From positions 1-12,671 of the forward strand of contig USNC01000013.1 in the NCBI GenBank assembly GCA_900555915.1: DNA of 12,671 bases, in the 5' to 3' direction. Position 1 is the first letter of the stretch. Each line of letters opens with the position of its first letter. The notes under the pieces were generated by a model. The model did not search any database, was not told the DNA's origin, and saw nothing but the letters and a program-made list of their open reading frames with translations. Origin of the DNA: an uncultured Porphyromonadaceae bacterium. GTDB lineage: Bacteria; Bacteroidota; Bacteroidia; Bacteroidales; Muribaculaceae. The translations under genes were made by a program, and so were the position numbers. This document shows, one piece after another, positions 6,805 through 12,671 of this stretch.

Positions 6805-7104
6805 GGACAAGACTTATAATTGTGCTTTTTGTTATGAATAACTATACGCTGTAATAAAAAGCAAAATGTTAAAAATATAAAAATAACAATAAAAATGTAA
6901 AACATTTTTATTGTTTTTATTGTTGTATAATTGTTGCGCATCTTGCGCAGCGTTGTTGGATAAAGACAGGTCATTATTAGAATTTGTATATTTTTTACCA
7001 CTGGTGTATTAGTATGAATTATGATGAAGTCTTTATAGTATCCAAAGAGAGCAATAACATAAATTTTTCACATAATTGCAATAAGCTTTAGACTGCTCAA
7101 TCCC
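6805..7104. other. AT-rich non-coding stretch between surE and a lipoprotein gene
   Basis: This 300-base stretch is strongly AT-rich. Apart from the inverted repeat at 6885-6915, it holds a 9-nt direct repeat TTTTTATTG (6905-6913 and 6914-6922) and two copies of TGCGCA three bases apart (6935-6940, 6944-6949). I see no convincing TAnnTTTG promoter and no coding frame that looks genuine. The minus-strand frame across it consists of low-complexity Ile/Phe/Asn/Lys codons. Confidence 0.5.
6885..6915. repeat. Perfect 14-bp inverted repeat, 3-nt loop
   Basis: AACAATAAAAATGT (6885-6898) and ACATTTTTATTGTT (6902-6915) are exact reverse complements around AAA. The right arm overlaps two tandem copies of TTTTTATTG, so the left arm could pair with either. 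It could serve as a weak terminator or a protein-binding site. It resembles the repeat at 1752-1786 in AT content and loop size but not in sequence. Confidence 0.8.
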
Positions 7105-7950
7105 ATGAAAACTAAAATGAAATTAATGGCAAGCATTGTCATCGGCATAGTATTCGCGTCATGTCAGAACGACGACCAGTTTCTACCGGAAGGAATAGGG
7201 ATAGATATAAAACGTGGTGACGTATTGGAACTTATCGACGGTGGAAAAATCTCCTGTATAAAATTGTATTGTCTCGACGAAAGTGAGCACGTGTATGGTG
7301 AGAACTGGTGGGAAAAATACTCCAGAACTAAAGTCGTAAAAGACTACTCTGATATAAATTTGCTTATAAATGTCGAGCAAAACTATTCTTCGGTCAATAT
7401 TTTCGTCAATAAGGAAGATAATGATGAATTGCATCGGCTAAGACAAGCATTCTATAAAGAGAAATGCGATTTTATCGTGAAATACTGTAAATCGCATGAT
7501 ACACCCGAGAGGGAGAGTGTGTATCCGGATCTGTTTTCTGCCTATGTAAACGGTGAGGTGCGTATAACGTGCGACAAGACGCTGTTCGGTGAGAAACCCG
7601 GAACGGATCTGAAGAAGCATTTCACCTGCATTTCGCGTGATGACTGCCAGGTGGCCGGAGTGCTTGATCCGAAAATCTTAAGAGGGTATGGCGACCCTCC
7701 GGCCGAAACCCTCGACCAGATGCTCGCAGATGAAGTTTGGATTGGAAGAAGTTATTTCTTCAGATTCAGTGAAAATCCAAGTGAAAAATACGACAAGATT
7801 ATCCTTCACCTCGAAATGCCGGTAAAAGCAGAACTTGTAAATGATTGTCTTGCCGCCGCATACAAAGGAGACTCTTCCGCCTCACGGTATAAAGACACGG
7901 TTTACCACTACGACTGCAAGATAATGTTTGACTGGGATTCCCCTGAATAA
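7105..7950 (+). CDS. Putative lipoprotein of unknown function
   Basis: The 281-residue product has a lipoprotein signal: basic MKTKMK, a hydrophobic stretch (7-16), and the lipobox VFASC with Cys20, followed by QNDDQ. The acidic residues after the Cys resemble the lipoprotein export signals that place Bacteroidetes lipoproteins on the cell surface, so an outer-membrane, possibly surface, location is plausible. The rest is unrecognised. It contains GDVLELIDGGK (38-48), a Cys-containing central part, and a strand-rich C terminus (SYFFRFSENP, IILHLEMPV, YHYDCKIMFDWDS) that looks like a beta-sandwich. Several cysteines are spread through the chain. An in-frame ATG at 7117 would also leave a usable signal. 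The 5' half is AT-rich and the 3' half closer to the core genes, suggesting either a mosaic or partial adaptation. It stands alone between surE and ftsX and ends at a strong hairpin. Confidence 0.8.
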   Translation: MKTKMKLMASIVIGIVFASCQNDDQFLPEGIGIDIKRGDVLELIDGGKISCIKLYCLDESEHVYGENWWEKYSRTKVVKDYSDINLLINVEQNYSSVNIFVNKEDNDELHRLRQAFYKEKCDFIVKYCKSHDTPERESVYPDLFSAYVNGEVRITCDKTLFGEKPGTDLKKHFTCISRDDCQVAGVLDPKILRGYGDPPAETLDQMLADEVWIGRSYFFRFSENPSEKYDKIILHLEMPVKAELVNDCLAAAYKGDSSASRYKDTVYHYDCKIMFDWDSPE

Positions 7951-7960
7951 ATCATAAAAT

Positions 7961-8001
7961 GCGACGGTGCGCGTCAGTCGGATGCTGATGCGCGTCGTCG
8001 C
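7961..8001 (+). terminator. Strong terminator-like hairpin after the 7105 lipoprotein gene
   Basis: GCGACGGTGCGCGTCAG (7961-7977) pairs with CTGATGCGCGTCGTCGC (7985-8001) over 17 bp with three G-U wobbles, around a 7-nt loop. It lies 10 bases after the stop codon. The following AAACTTTTG is only a weak T-tract, but A-rich bases precede the stem. It separates the lipoprotein gene from the ftsX promoter. Confidence 0.7.
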
Positions 8002-8058
8002 AAACTTTTGAAAAACGATCGAAAAAGGCTTCCGATACACTAAAAATTCTTAAACTGC

Positions 8059-8089
8059 TTGACTTTCGGCTAAAAATGTGTTAACTTTG
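8059..8089 (+). promoter_or_regulatory. Bacteroidetes-type promoter for the ftsX operon
   Basis: TTGAC (8059-8063) and TAACTTTG (8082-8089) match the Bacteroidetes -33 and -7 elements, with 20 bases between the TTG and the TA. Transcription should start near 8093, giving a leader of about 60 bases before the ftsX ATG. The spacing is identical to the promoter at 12470-12500. Confidence 0.8.
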
Positions 8090-8154
8090 CATTTGGATAA
8101 GCCAACCGCGCTTTTCAGAAGCGGATCCGGAAGGGTCGGCCAAAGCCCGGTGGT

Positions 8155-9051
8155 ATGAAATTGATAAATAGAATGAAGCCACATAAAGAGGTGAGATTGT
8201 CGAGCCGGGCAGCCCATTTCACCACAGGAGTCAGCGTGACTCTTGCCCTGCTCACGCTCGGCATCATAGCCATGATCCGGATTGCAGCCACCATGGAGTC
8301 GCGGCGCATGATGGAGAAGATAGAAATAAGCGTGATAATGGCCGACAGCATCGGCGACACACGCGCCATGGCCGTATGTGAGGCCATATCCAGACAACCC
8401 TTCGCGCTCGACACCCGGTTCATATCAAGCAGCGAGGCCATGCGCAACTGGGAGGAGGCCACGGGCGAGGATCTGGAGAAAACATTCGGTGTGAACCCCC
8501 TCTCGCCGGAGATCGCATTCACCGTCAGAAACGGTTATACCTCAGCCGCCTCCATAGCCAGAATCAAAAAAGGAGTTGCTGAAATAGCGGGAGTGGAGGA
8601 GGTCGGTGCCCCTGACGGCGAGATGATTGAGTCGATGAACGGGGCTATCCGCAAACTCACCATCAGCCTTACGGTGCTCGCAGCCGTGATGCTTGTGATC
8701 TCATTTGTGCTTATCAGCAACACAGTGCGCCTTTCCATCTATTCCAGAAGATTTACCATCCATACCATGCAGCTTGTCGGCGCCACCGACGGCTTTATCC
8801 GCCGTCCGTTTGTGACGGCCAACACGTGGGTGGGCGTGATCTCCGGACTGATAGCGGCCGCACTGCTTTCCGCCGCGCTTGCCGCCGCTCCCGGCCTCGG
8901 CATTACGGGAGTGACAGAGATGCTGCCATGGGCGTCGATGGGGCTTGTGGCGGCCGCGCTTGTCGCCGCCGGGGCTCTGATATGTTGCGTCGCCGCGCAG
9001 TTGGCCACGACCCGGCACCTGCATCAGGACTATGAGCAGCTGTTCAGTTGA
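8155..9051 (+). CDS. ftsX: Cell division protein FtsX (permease-like subunit)
   Basis: FtsX forms a membrane complex with the ATPase FtsE that links the divisome to peptidoglycan hydrolase activation (family knowledge). The 298-residue protein has the standard layout: one N-terminal membrane segment (about 23-45), a periplasmic domain (about 50-165) containing FGVNPLSPEI (the usual NPLP region, here NPLS), then three membrane segments (about 168-190, 220-245, 262-284). The signature SNTVRLSIYSRRFTIHTMQLVGAT (188-211) followed by FIRRPF is diagnostic. The start at 8155 gives MKLINRMKPHKE; an in-frame ATG at 8173 is an alternative. ftsE is not adjacent, which I recall as usual in Bacteroidetes. 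It heads the DUF3098-uppP-truB-queA block and has its own promoter at 8059-8089. Confidence 0.93.
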   Translation: MKLINRMKPHKEVRLSSRAAHFTTGVSVTLALLTLGIIAMIRIAATMESRRMMEKIEISVIMADSIGDTRAMAVCEAISRQPFALDTRFISSSEAMRNWEEATGEDLEKTFGVNPLSPEIAFTVRNGYTSAASIARIKKGVAEIAGVEEVGAPDGEMIESMNGAIRKLTISLTVLAAVMLVISFVLISNTVRLSIYSRRFTIHTMQLVGATDGFIRRPFVTANTWVGVISGLIAAALLSAALAAAPGLGITGVTEMLPWASMGLVAAALVAAGALICCVAAQLATTRHLHQDYEQLFS

Positions 9052-9168
9052 TGACAAAGACTGTAAGATGATGGAGATATGGATGAGATGTGTGGATTGC
9101 CATGAATATAATAGCCTATCGCAAAACAGATAAAACTGTCACTATTTTAAGACGAAACAATATAAGAA

Positions 9169-9447
9169 ATGAAAATAAAATTTCCCGCTCCCCAGCCTGA
9201 CGGCATAGAGAAAGTGCCTGACAGCGAACGCCCGTTCGGCCGCGCGAATTACATCGCCATGGCAGTGTGCGTTGCCCTCATAGTGATCGGATTCATCCTC
9301 ATGTCGGGCCCCGGAAGTTCGGTGGAGGGAGGCTTCAATCCCGACATCTTCTCCACGCGACGCATCGTAGTCGGTCCGGCAGTGACATTCATAGGGTTCC
9401 TGTGTATGGTATTCGCCATCCTTATCAGACCCAAAGCCAAAAATTAA
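9169..9447 (+). CDS. DUF3098 family small membrane protein
   Basis: This 92-residue protein has two membrane segments (about 27-45 and 66-86) joined by a short loop, GPGSSVEGGFNPDIFSTRR. The FNPDIFSxRRIVVxP pattern and the FGRANYIAM start to the first segment fit DUF3098, a Bacteroidetes-specific family of unknown function. The N-terminal 25 residues are polar and Pro-rich, probably cytoplasmic, and the C terminus RPKAKN is basic. From memory, the family usually sits between ftsX and uppP, as here, so a role near the divisome or undecaprenyl-phosphate recycling is a reasonable guess. It starts 117 bases after ftsX with no promoter seen, so it is probably co-transcribed. Confidence 0.88.
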   Translation: MKIKFPAPQPDGIEKVPDSERPFGRANYIAMAVCVALIVIGFILMSGPGSSVEGGFNPDIFSTRRIVVGPAVTFIGFLCMVFAILIRPKAKN

Positions 9448-9453
9448 ATAGTC

Positions 9454-9474
9454 AAGTTTCGCTACGCTCAACTT
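9454..9474. repeat. Imperfect inverted repeat before a TTTAGGC tandem
   Basis: AAGTTTCGC (9454-9462) and GCTCAACTT (9466-9474) pair at seven of nine positions around a TAC loop. It begins six bases after the DUF3098 stop codon and runs straight into the TTTAGGC tandem. It could act as a terminator or processing hairpin, but the stem is weak. Confidence 0.45.
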
Positions 9475-9493
9475 TTAGGCTTTAGGCTTTAGG
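9474..9493 (+). repeat. Short tandem repeat, TTTAGGC x 3
   Basis: TTTAGGC occurs at 9474-9480 and 9481-9487, and a third copy (TTTAGG then T) at 9488-9493. It lies in the 182-base gap between the DUF3098 gene and uppP. A similar hairpin-plus-tandem layout with another unit is at 12583-12640. Confidence 0.85.
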
Positions 9494-9609
9494 TTCGTTT
9501 ATCAGGGGCTCATACGAGGGGCTTTTTCAGCGTTGGGCTTTGTAAATAAAATGGTCCTAACCCTAATATAGCCAATGTAAAATTGAAGATGCGAAACTTA
9601 AGTTAAATA

Positions 9610-9623
9610 CAACATTCAACATT
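9610..9623 (+). repeat. Tandem CAACATT x 2 just upstream of uppP
   Basis: Two adjacent copies of CAACATT end six bases before the uppP start codon, and the second copy completes TTCAACATTGAA, a small near-palindrome. The sequence replaces a Shine-Dalgarno, which is absent. Its meaning is unknown; it may be another short intergenic repeat family. Confidence 0.6.
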
Positions 9624-9629
9624 GAATTA

Positions 9630-10457
9630 ATGGATTGGTTAGACGCCCTTATCCTCGGCATAGTACAGGGACTTGCCGAATACCTCCCGATCTCCTCAAG
9701 CGGACACCTCGTCATATTCCGTGAGATACTCGGACTGAAACTTGAAGGCGAGGACGCCCTTCAGTTTGACGTGATACTCCATGCCGCTACAGTACTCAGC
9801 ACCATTGTGGTGCTCTGGCCCATGTTTCGCGACCTCTGCAAGAGTTTCTTCACTTTCAAGCGCGACGACAATTTCTGGTATGTGATCAAAATACTCGTCA
9901 GCTGCATCCCGATAGCGATAGTGGGCTTCTGCTTCAAGGACCTTGTGGAAGGTTTCTTTACGGGCAACCTCACCATAGTCGGAATTTGCCTTATGGCGAC
10001 AGCCTGCCTGCTCACATTCGCCCATTTCAGCGACCGCCTCATGAGCGGGCGCATGGCGAGCGCGCGCAGGGGTCGTGACATCACTTTTGCCGACGCCCTC
10101 ACTATCGGCGTGGCGCAGGCTGTGGCGGTGCTTCCGGGCCTGAGCCGCAGCGGCACCACCATAGCCACCGGTATCCTCATCGGCGACAGACGCGACAAGG
10201 TGGCGTCGTTCTCTTTCCTGATGGTCATTATCCCTATTCTCGGCGAGGCCCTTCTCGACCTCAAGGATATCGTGAGTCCTGAACCCGGGGCAGCCCAGAC
10301 ACAGGTCTCCGCATTGTGCATGGTCATCGGTTTCGCGGCTTCATTCCTGGTGGGCTGCGCGGCCTGCAAGTGGATGCTTAGTCTGGTGAATAAAGGCAAA
10401 CTGGTGTGGTTTGCGGTGTATTGTGTGATAATGTCGGTAATCTGTCTCACTTGGTAA
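9630..10457 (+). CDS. uppP: Undecaprenyl-diphosphatase UppP (BacA family)
   Basis: UppP removes a phosphate from undecaprenyl diphosphate, regenerating the lipid carrier for peptidoglycan and other surface polymers, and overexpression confers bacitracin resistance (family knowledge). The 275-residue polytopic membrane protein has both active-site motifs: QGLAEYLPISSSGH (13-26), including the Q/E-rich motif and the Ser run, and LPGLSRSGTT (168-177) with the catalytic Arg region. FDVILHAAT (46-54) carries the conserved His. About eight hydrophobic segments fit the family. The start at 9630 gives MDWLDALILGIVQG, the usual N terminus. truB begins 4 bases after its stop, so the two are co-transcribed. 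The 182-base gap upstream contains repeats but no promoter that I can see. Confidence 0.95.
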   Translation: MDWLDALILGIVQGLAEYLPISSSGHLVIFREILGLKLEGEDALQFDVILHAATVLSTIVVLWPMFRDLCKSFFTFKRDDNFWYVIKILVSCIPIAIVGFCFKDLVEGFFTGNLTIVGICLMATACLLTFAHFSDRLMSGRMASARRGRDITFADALTIGVAQAVAVLPGLSRSGTTIATGILIGDRRDKVASFSFLMVIIPILGEALLDLKDIVSPEPGAAQTQVSALCMVIGFAASFLVGCAACKWMLSLVNKGKLVWFAVYCVIMSVICLTW

Positions 10458-10461
10458 GGCT

Positions 10462-11205
10462 ATGGATTTCATATCAGGAGAAATTTTAGCAGTCGACAAG
10501 CCGCTGGGCTGGACCTCATTTGACGCGGTGAAGCGGGTGAGAGGCGCTATACAGCGCCGGCTCAACATGAAGAAATTCAAGGTGGGGCATGCCGGTACGC
10601 TCGATCCCCTCGCCACCGGAGTGCTTATCGTATGCACCGGAAGGGCGACCCGCCGCATCGAGGCGTTGCAGAACGGCACAAAGGAATACATCGCCACGAT
10701 GCGACTCGGCGCCACTACTCCCAGTTTCGATCTCGAGACCGAGATCGACGCCACCTATCCGTGGCAGCATGTCACTCCGGAGCAGGTGGAGGCGATACTT
10801 CCGCAGTTTACCGGCCACATCCTCCAGGTGCCCCCTGTCTACAGCGCGGTGAAGGTAGACGGAAAGCGTGCTTATAAATATGCCAGAAAAGGAGCTGAAG
10901 TGGAACTGAAGGCCAAACCTTTGGTCATCGAGCAATTGGAACTGCTTGAATCGCAGCTTCCCGAACTGAGGCTGAGGATAGTATGCTCTAAAGGAACATA
11001 TATAAGGGCTCTGACCCGCGACATCGGCCGGGCCCTCGGATCGGGTGCGCACCTGACAGCTCTGTGCCGCACCCGTGTGGGCGACATCACTCTTGCCGAC
11101 TGCAGATCGGTCGACGAGACGGTGGCGGCCATATCCACGTGTGAATTATCTTTTCCCGATGATTTTAAGAGTTCCGAAGCCAATGTGCCGTCGGAACGTC
11201 AATGA
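10462..11205 (+). CDS. truB: tRNA pseudouridine55 synthase TruB
   Basis: TruB makes pseudouridine 55 in the T-loop of tRNAs and acts as a tRNA folding chaperone (family knowledge). The 247-residue protein contains [15 protein letters not shown] (13-27), the catalytic loop [15 protein letters not shown] (41-55) with catalytic Asp48, [29 protein letters not shown], and [15 protein letters not shown]. It is shorter than E. coli TruB and appears to lack a full C-terminal PUA domain; the tail after about residue 215 is poorly conserved, as in other Bacteroidetes TruBs. It starts 4 bases after uppP and its stop overlaps the queA frame by ATGA, so it is translated within a tightly packed operon. Confidence 0.95.
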   Translation: MDFISGEILAVDKPLGWTSFDAVKRVRGAIQRRLNMKKFKVGHAGTLDPLATGVLIVCTGRATRRIEALQNGTKEYIATMRLGATTPSFDLETEIDATYPWQHVTPEQVEAILPQFTGHILQVPPVYSAVKVDGKRAYKYARKGAEVELKAKPLVIEQLELLESQLPELRLRIVCSKGTYIRALTRDIGRALGSGAHLTALCRTRVGDITLADCRSVDETVAAISTCELSFPDDFKSSEANVPSERQ

Positions 11206-12272
11206 ACTGTATTGATACAATGAAACTCTCACAATTCAAATTCAAACTCCCCGACGCGCAGATAGCCATGCATCCGTCGGAAAACAGAGACGAGTGCAGA
11301 CTGATGGTGGTTGACTCCCGCGACGGCAGTATCACCCATTGCATCTTCAAGGACATAATCAACTATTTCAACGACAAGGACGTGATAGTCTTCAACGACA
11401 CGCGAGTGTTTCCGGCACGCCTCTTCGGCAACAAGGAGAAGACCAACGCCAAGATTGAAGTGTTCCTGCTGCGCGAACTCAACGAAGCCAACAAATACTG
11501 GGACGTACTCGTGGAGCCGGCCCGGAAGATCCGCATCGGCAACAAACTCTACTTCGGCGAAGACGACTCGATGGTGGCCGAGGTGATCGACAACACCACC
11601 TCACGCGGCCGCACTCTGCGTTTCCTCTATGACGGCCCTCACGATGAGTTCAAGCAGGCTCTCTACGCTTTGGGCGAGACCCCGCTGCCCGACTATATCA
11701 ACCGTCCGGCCGAACCTGAGGACGAGGCCCGCTATCAGAATATATTCGCCACCAAGGAGGGTGCCGTCATGGCTCCTGCCGCCGGTCTGCATTTCAGCCG
11801 CGAACTTCTGAAGCGTCTTGAGATAAAGGGCGTGGAGAAAGGATGCGTCACACTGCACTGCGGGCGCGGCAATTTCCGCGACATCGACGTGGAGGATCTC
11901 ACCAAGCACCGCATGGATTCGGAGGAGATGTTTGTGGAGGAGGAACTTGTGGAGATGGTCAACGCAGCCAAGGACCGCGGCTCCAACATCTGCGCCGTGG
12001 GCACATCCACGATGCGGGCTCTTGTCACGGCAGAGTGCATGAACGGCCATCTGATGCCGTTTGAGGGCTGGACCAACAAGTTTGTATTCCCGCCCTACGA
12101 CTTCAACATCTGCAACATGATGGTGTCGAACTTCCATCTTCCCTACAGCACACTGCTCATGATGGTTTCCGCTTTCGGCGGCTACGATCTGATGATGAAG
12201 GCCTACGAAACTGCGGTGAAGGAAGGTTATATGTTCGGCGCCTACGGCGACGCGATGCTGATACTGCGCTGA
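11202..12272 (+). CDS. queA: S-adenosylmethionine:tRNA ribosyltransferase-isomerase QueA
   Basis: QueA transfers and isomerises the ribosyl group of S-adenosylmethionine onto preQ1-modified tRNA, giving epoxyqueuosine at wobble position 34 (family knowledge). The product has the full set of QueA motifs: [13 protein letters not shown] (24-36), [12 protein letters not shown] (63-74), [10 protein letters not shown] (86-95), [35 protein letters not shown] (158-166), [13 protein letters not shown] (191-203), [19 protein letters not shown] (223-241), VGTSTMRAL (266-274) and [19 protein letters not shown] (309-327). Length is 356 residues, matching the family. The ATG at 11202 overlaps the truB stop as ATGA and adds six residues; the second ATG at 11220 ([11 protein letters not shown]) is the N terminus seen in relatives and may be the true start. 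The gene is the last of the uppP-truB-queA run and is followed by a terminator-like hairpin. Confidence 0.95.
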   Translation: MNCIDTMKLSQFKFKLPDAQIAMHPSENRDECRLMVVDSRDGSITHCIFKDIINYFNDKDVIVFNDTRVFPARLFGNKEKTNAKIEVFLLRELNEANKYWDVLVEPARKIRIGNKLYFGEDDSMVAEVIDNTTSRGRTLRFLYDGPHDEFKQALYALGETPLPDYINRPAEPEDEARYQNIFATKEGAVMAPAAGLHFSRELLKRLEIKGVEKGCVTLHCGRGNFRDIDVEDLTKHRMDSEEMFVEEELVEMVNAAKDRGSNICAVGTSTMRALVTAECMNGHLMPFEGWTNKFVFPPYDFNICNMMVSNFHLPYSTLLMMVSAFGGYDLMMKAYETAVKEGYMFGAYGDAMLILR

Positions 12273-12336
12273 AACTCCTCATATGAAACTACGCGGCGCT
12301 ATTTCGCCGTATACGCGCCCGCGGGGCGGCTGCATA

Positions 12337-12373
12337 ACAAATCCGGGCATTTCTTTGGAGTGCCCGGATTTGT
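12337..12373 (+). terminator. Terminator-like hairpin downstream of queA
   Basis: ACAAATCCGGGCA (12337-12349) and TGCCCGGATTTGT (12361-12373) pair perfectly over 13 bp around an 11-nt loop, 65 bases after the queA stop. A clear T-tract is missing, so termination efficiency is uncertain, but stem strength and position fit the end of the ftsX-queA unit. Confidence 0.65.
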
Positions 12374-12469
12374 CGCTATTTCATCGGAACTTGAATTAAA
12401 ATATTTTAACTTTTTGAAAGGCGGTTGGTTAAATAATTTTAAACAGATGAATTTTTATCGTGAAAAGAC

Positions 12470-12500
12470 TTGACAAAGGCTTTCTGATGTATTATCTTTG
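12470..12500 (+). promoter_or_regulatory. Strong Bacteroidetes-type promoter
   Basis: TTGACA (12470-12475) and TATCTTTG (12493-12500) match the -33 and -7 elements, with 20 bases between the TTG and the TA, exactly as at the ftsX promoter. Transcription should start near 12504-12507 and run rightwards into the leader and hairpin described next. Confidence 0.8.
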
Positions 12501-12506
12501 CATCGT

Positions 12507-12572
12507 GTTTTTCATGGTATTAGATTTAAGGTTAGAGGATTAATTGTCGTGAGACAATTTTTCCTTTTTTTT
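12507..12572 (+). ncRNA. Short leader transcript ending in a GUGA-tetraloop terminator (attenuator or small RNA)
   Basis: Starting just after the promoter at 12470-12500, the transcript would contain about 35 bases of single-strand leader (ATGGTATTAGATTTAAGG and following). Next is a perfect 7-bp hairpin AATTGTC/GACAATT (12542-12548, 12553-12559) closed by GTGA, a GNRA tetraloop. The following bases are TTTTT, CC and eight T (12565-12572), a good intrinsic terminator tail. The result is either a small RNA of about 65 nt or an attenuated 5' leader for a gene beyond the window. I recall similar leader sequences in other Bacteroidales intergenic regions but cannot verify this here. The start position is inferred from the promoter. 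Confidence 0.55.
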
Positions 12573-12582
12573 ATACCCTAAT

Positions 12583-12608
12583 TCAATTTTCGCTTAGGCG
12601 AAAATTGA
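12583..12608. repeat. Perfect 11-bp inverted repeat, TTAG loop
   Basis: TCAATTTTCGC (12583-12593) and GCGAAAATTGA (12598-12608) are exact reverse complements around TTAG. It follows the T-tract of the leader hairpin by 10 bases and is directly followed by an 8-nt tandem repeat. It could be a second terminator, an mRNA leader stem, or part of an intergenic repeat unit. Confidence 0.8.
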
Positions 12609-12609
12609 G

Positions 12610-12640
12610 GTTTATGAGTTTATAAGTTTATAAGTTTAGT
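12610..12640 (+). repeat. Tandem repeat, 8-nt unit GTTTATAA, about 3.5 copies
   Basis: GTTTATGA (12610-12617), GTTTATAA (12618-12625), GTTTATAA (12626-12633) and a partial GTTTAGT (12634-12640) stand head to tail right after the 11-bp hairpin. There is no coding frame over it. Confidence 0.85.
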
Positions 12641-12671
12641 TTATCTGAGGTTTGACTTGGAACTTTTATCT

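Larger units (their letters stand above)
12274..12671. other. Long intergenic region at the window end
   Basis: No convincing gene is present in these 400 bases. In order they hold the queA terminator-like hairpin (12337-12373), an AT palindrome TTAAAATATTTTAA (12396-12409), a strong promoter (12470-12500), a leader with hairpin and T-tract (12507-12572), a second hairpin (12583-12608) and a tandem repeat (12610-12640). TTTGAC at 12651-12656 could be the -33 element of a further promoter whose -7 lies outside the window. Confidence 0.6.

Noticed and set aside
6726..7001. 91-codon minus-strand open frame with a hydrophobic Ile/Phe stretch
   Set aside because: The hydrophobic part comes from the A/T-rich spacer and the Ser/Pro tail is an out-of-frame reading of GC-rich DNA; it does not look like a protein.
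9068..9133. 21-codon frame containing a CxxCH heme-type motif between ftsX and the DUF3098 gene
   Set aside because: No export signal, promoter or ribosome-binding context; a five-residue motif in such a short frame is expected by chance.
9474..9493. TTTAGGC repeats as telomere-like or CRISPR-like DNA
   Set aside because: Only three copies of a 7-nt unit with no spacers; it is a short tandem repeat, and every gene around it is a bacterial chromosomal housekeeping gene.
12283..12399. 38-codon + strand frame after queA
   Set aside because: It runs straight through the 13-bp terminator-like hairpin and has no recognisable features.
12396..12409. TTAAAATATTTTAA palindrome as an operator
   Set aside because: Simple AT composition and no promoter element next to it; the promoter is about 60 bases downstream.

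Overview
The window looks like chromosomal DNA from a Bacteroidales bacterium, most likely a GC-rich lineage such as Muribaculaceae (the family is an inference). The evidence is threefold. The gene block ftsX, DUF3098, uppP, truB, queA is a Bacteroidetes-type arrangement. The promoters have the Bacteroidetes form (TTG near -33, TAnnTTTG at -7). Shine-Dalgarno sequences are largely absent. All confident genes lie on the + strand. I saw no tRNA, rRNA, CRISPR array, transposase or integrase.

Region 1 (1-1790) is visibly AT-rich. It encodes two exported proteins: a lipoprotein with a papain/C39-like Cys-His-Asp arrangement, and an unrecognised protein with a signal peptide. It reads like accessory DNA. 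Region 2 (1752-6681) is GC-rich housekeeping DNA and is probably one transcription unit. It starts at a promoter embedded in a perfect 16-bp inverted repeat, with the first codon almost at the predicted transcription start. The order is an RsmI-like methyltransferase paralogue, a WalJ/YycJ-like metallo-beta-lactamase-fold hydrolase (ATGA overlap), the tRNA methylthiotransferase MtaB, a family 2 glycosyltransferase (1-nt gap), and SurE.

Region 3 (6682-8058) interrupts the housekeeping DNA. It holds a short minus-strand reading-frame tail that may be a gene remnant, about 300 bases of very AT-rich non-coding DNA with a perfect inverted repeat, an unrecognised lipoprotein gene, and a strong terminator-like hairpin. 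Region 4 (8059-12272) starts at a good promoter and carries ftsX, a DUF3098 membrane protein, uppP, truB and queA. These link divisome control and undecaprenyl-phosphate recycling to tRNA modification. The last three genes are packed tightly (4-nt gap, then ATGA overlap). The DUF3098-uppP gap contains a hairpin and two short tandem repeats.

Region 5 (12274-12671) has no convincing gene. It holds a terminator-like hairpin for queA and a strong promoter with the same 20-nt spacing as the ftsX promoter. Next comes a roughly 65-nt leader ending in a GUGA-tetraloop hairpin plus T-tract (attenuator or small RNA), then an 11-bp hairpin followed by an 8-nt tandem repeat. The gene it would control lies beyond the window. 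The features most worth a second look are this leader, the inverted repeat on the 1792 promoter, and the papain-like lipoprotein. Nothing here amounts to a demonstrated new multi-gene system.
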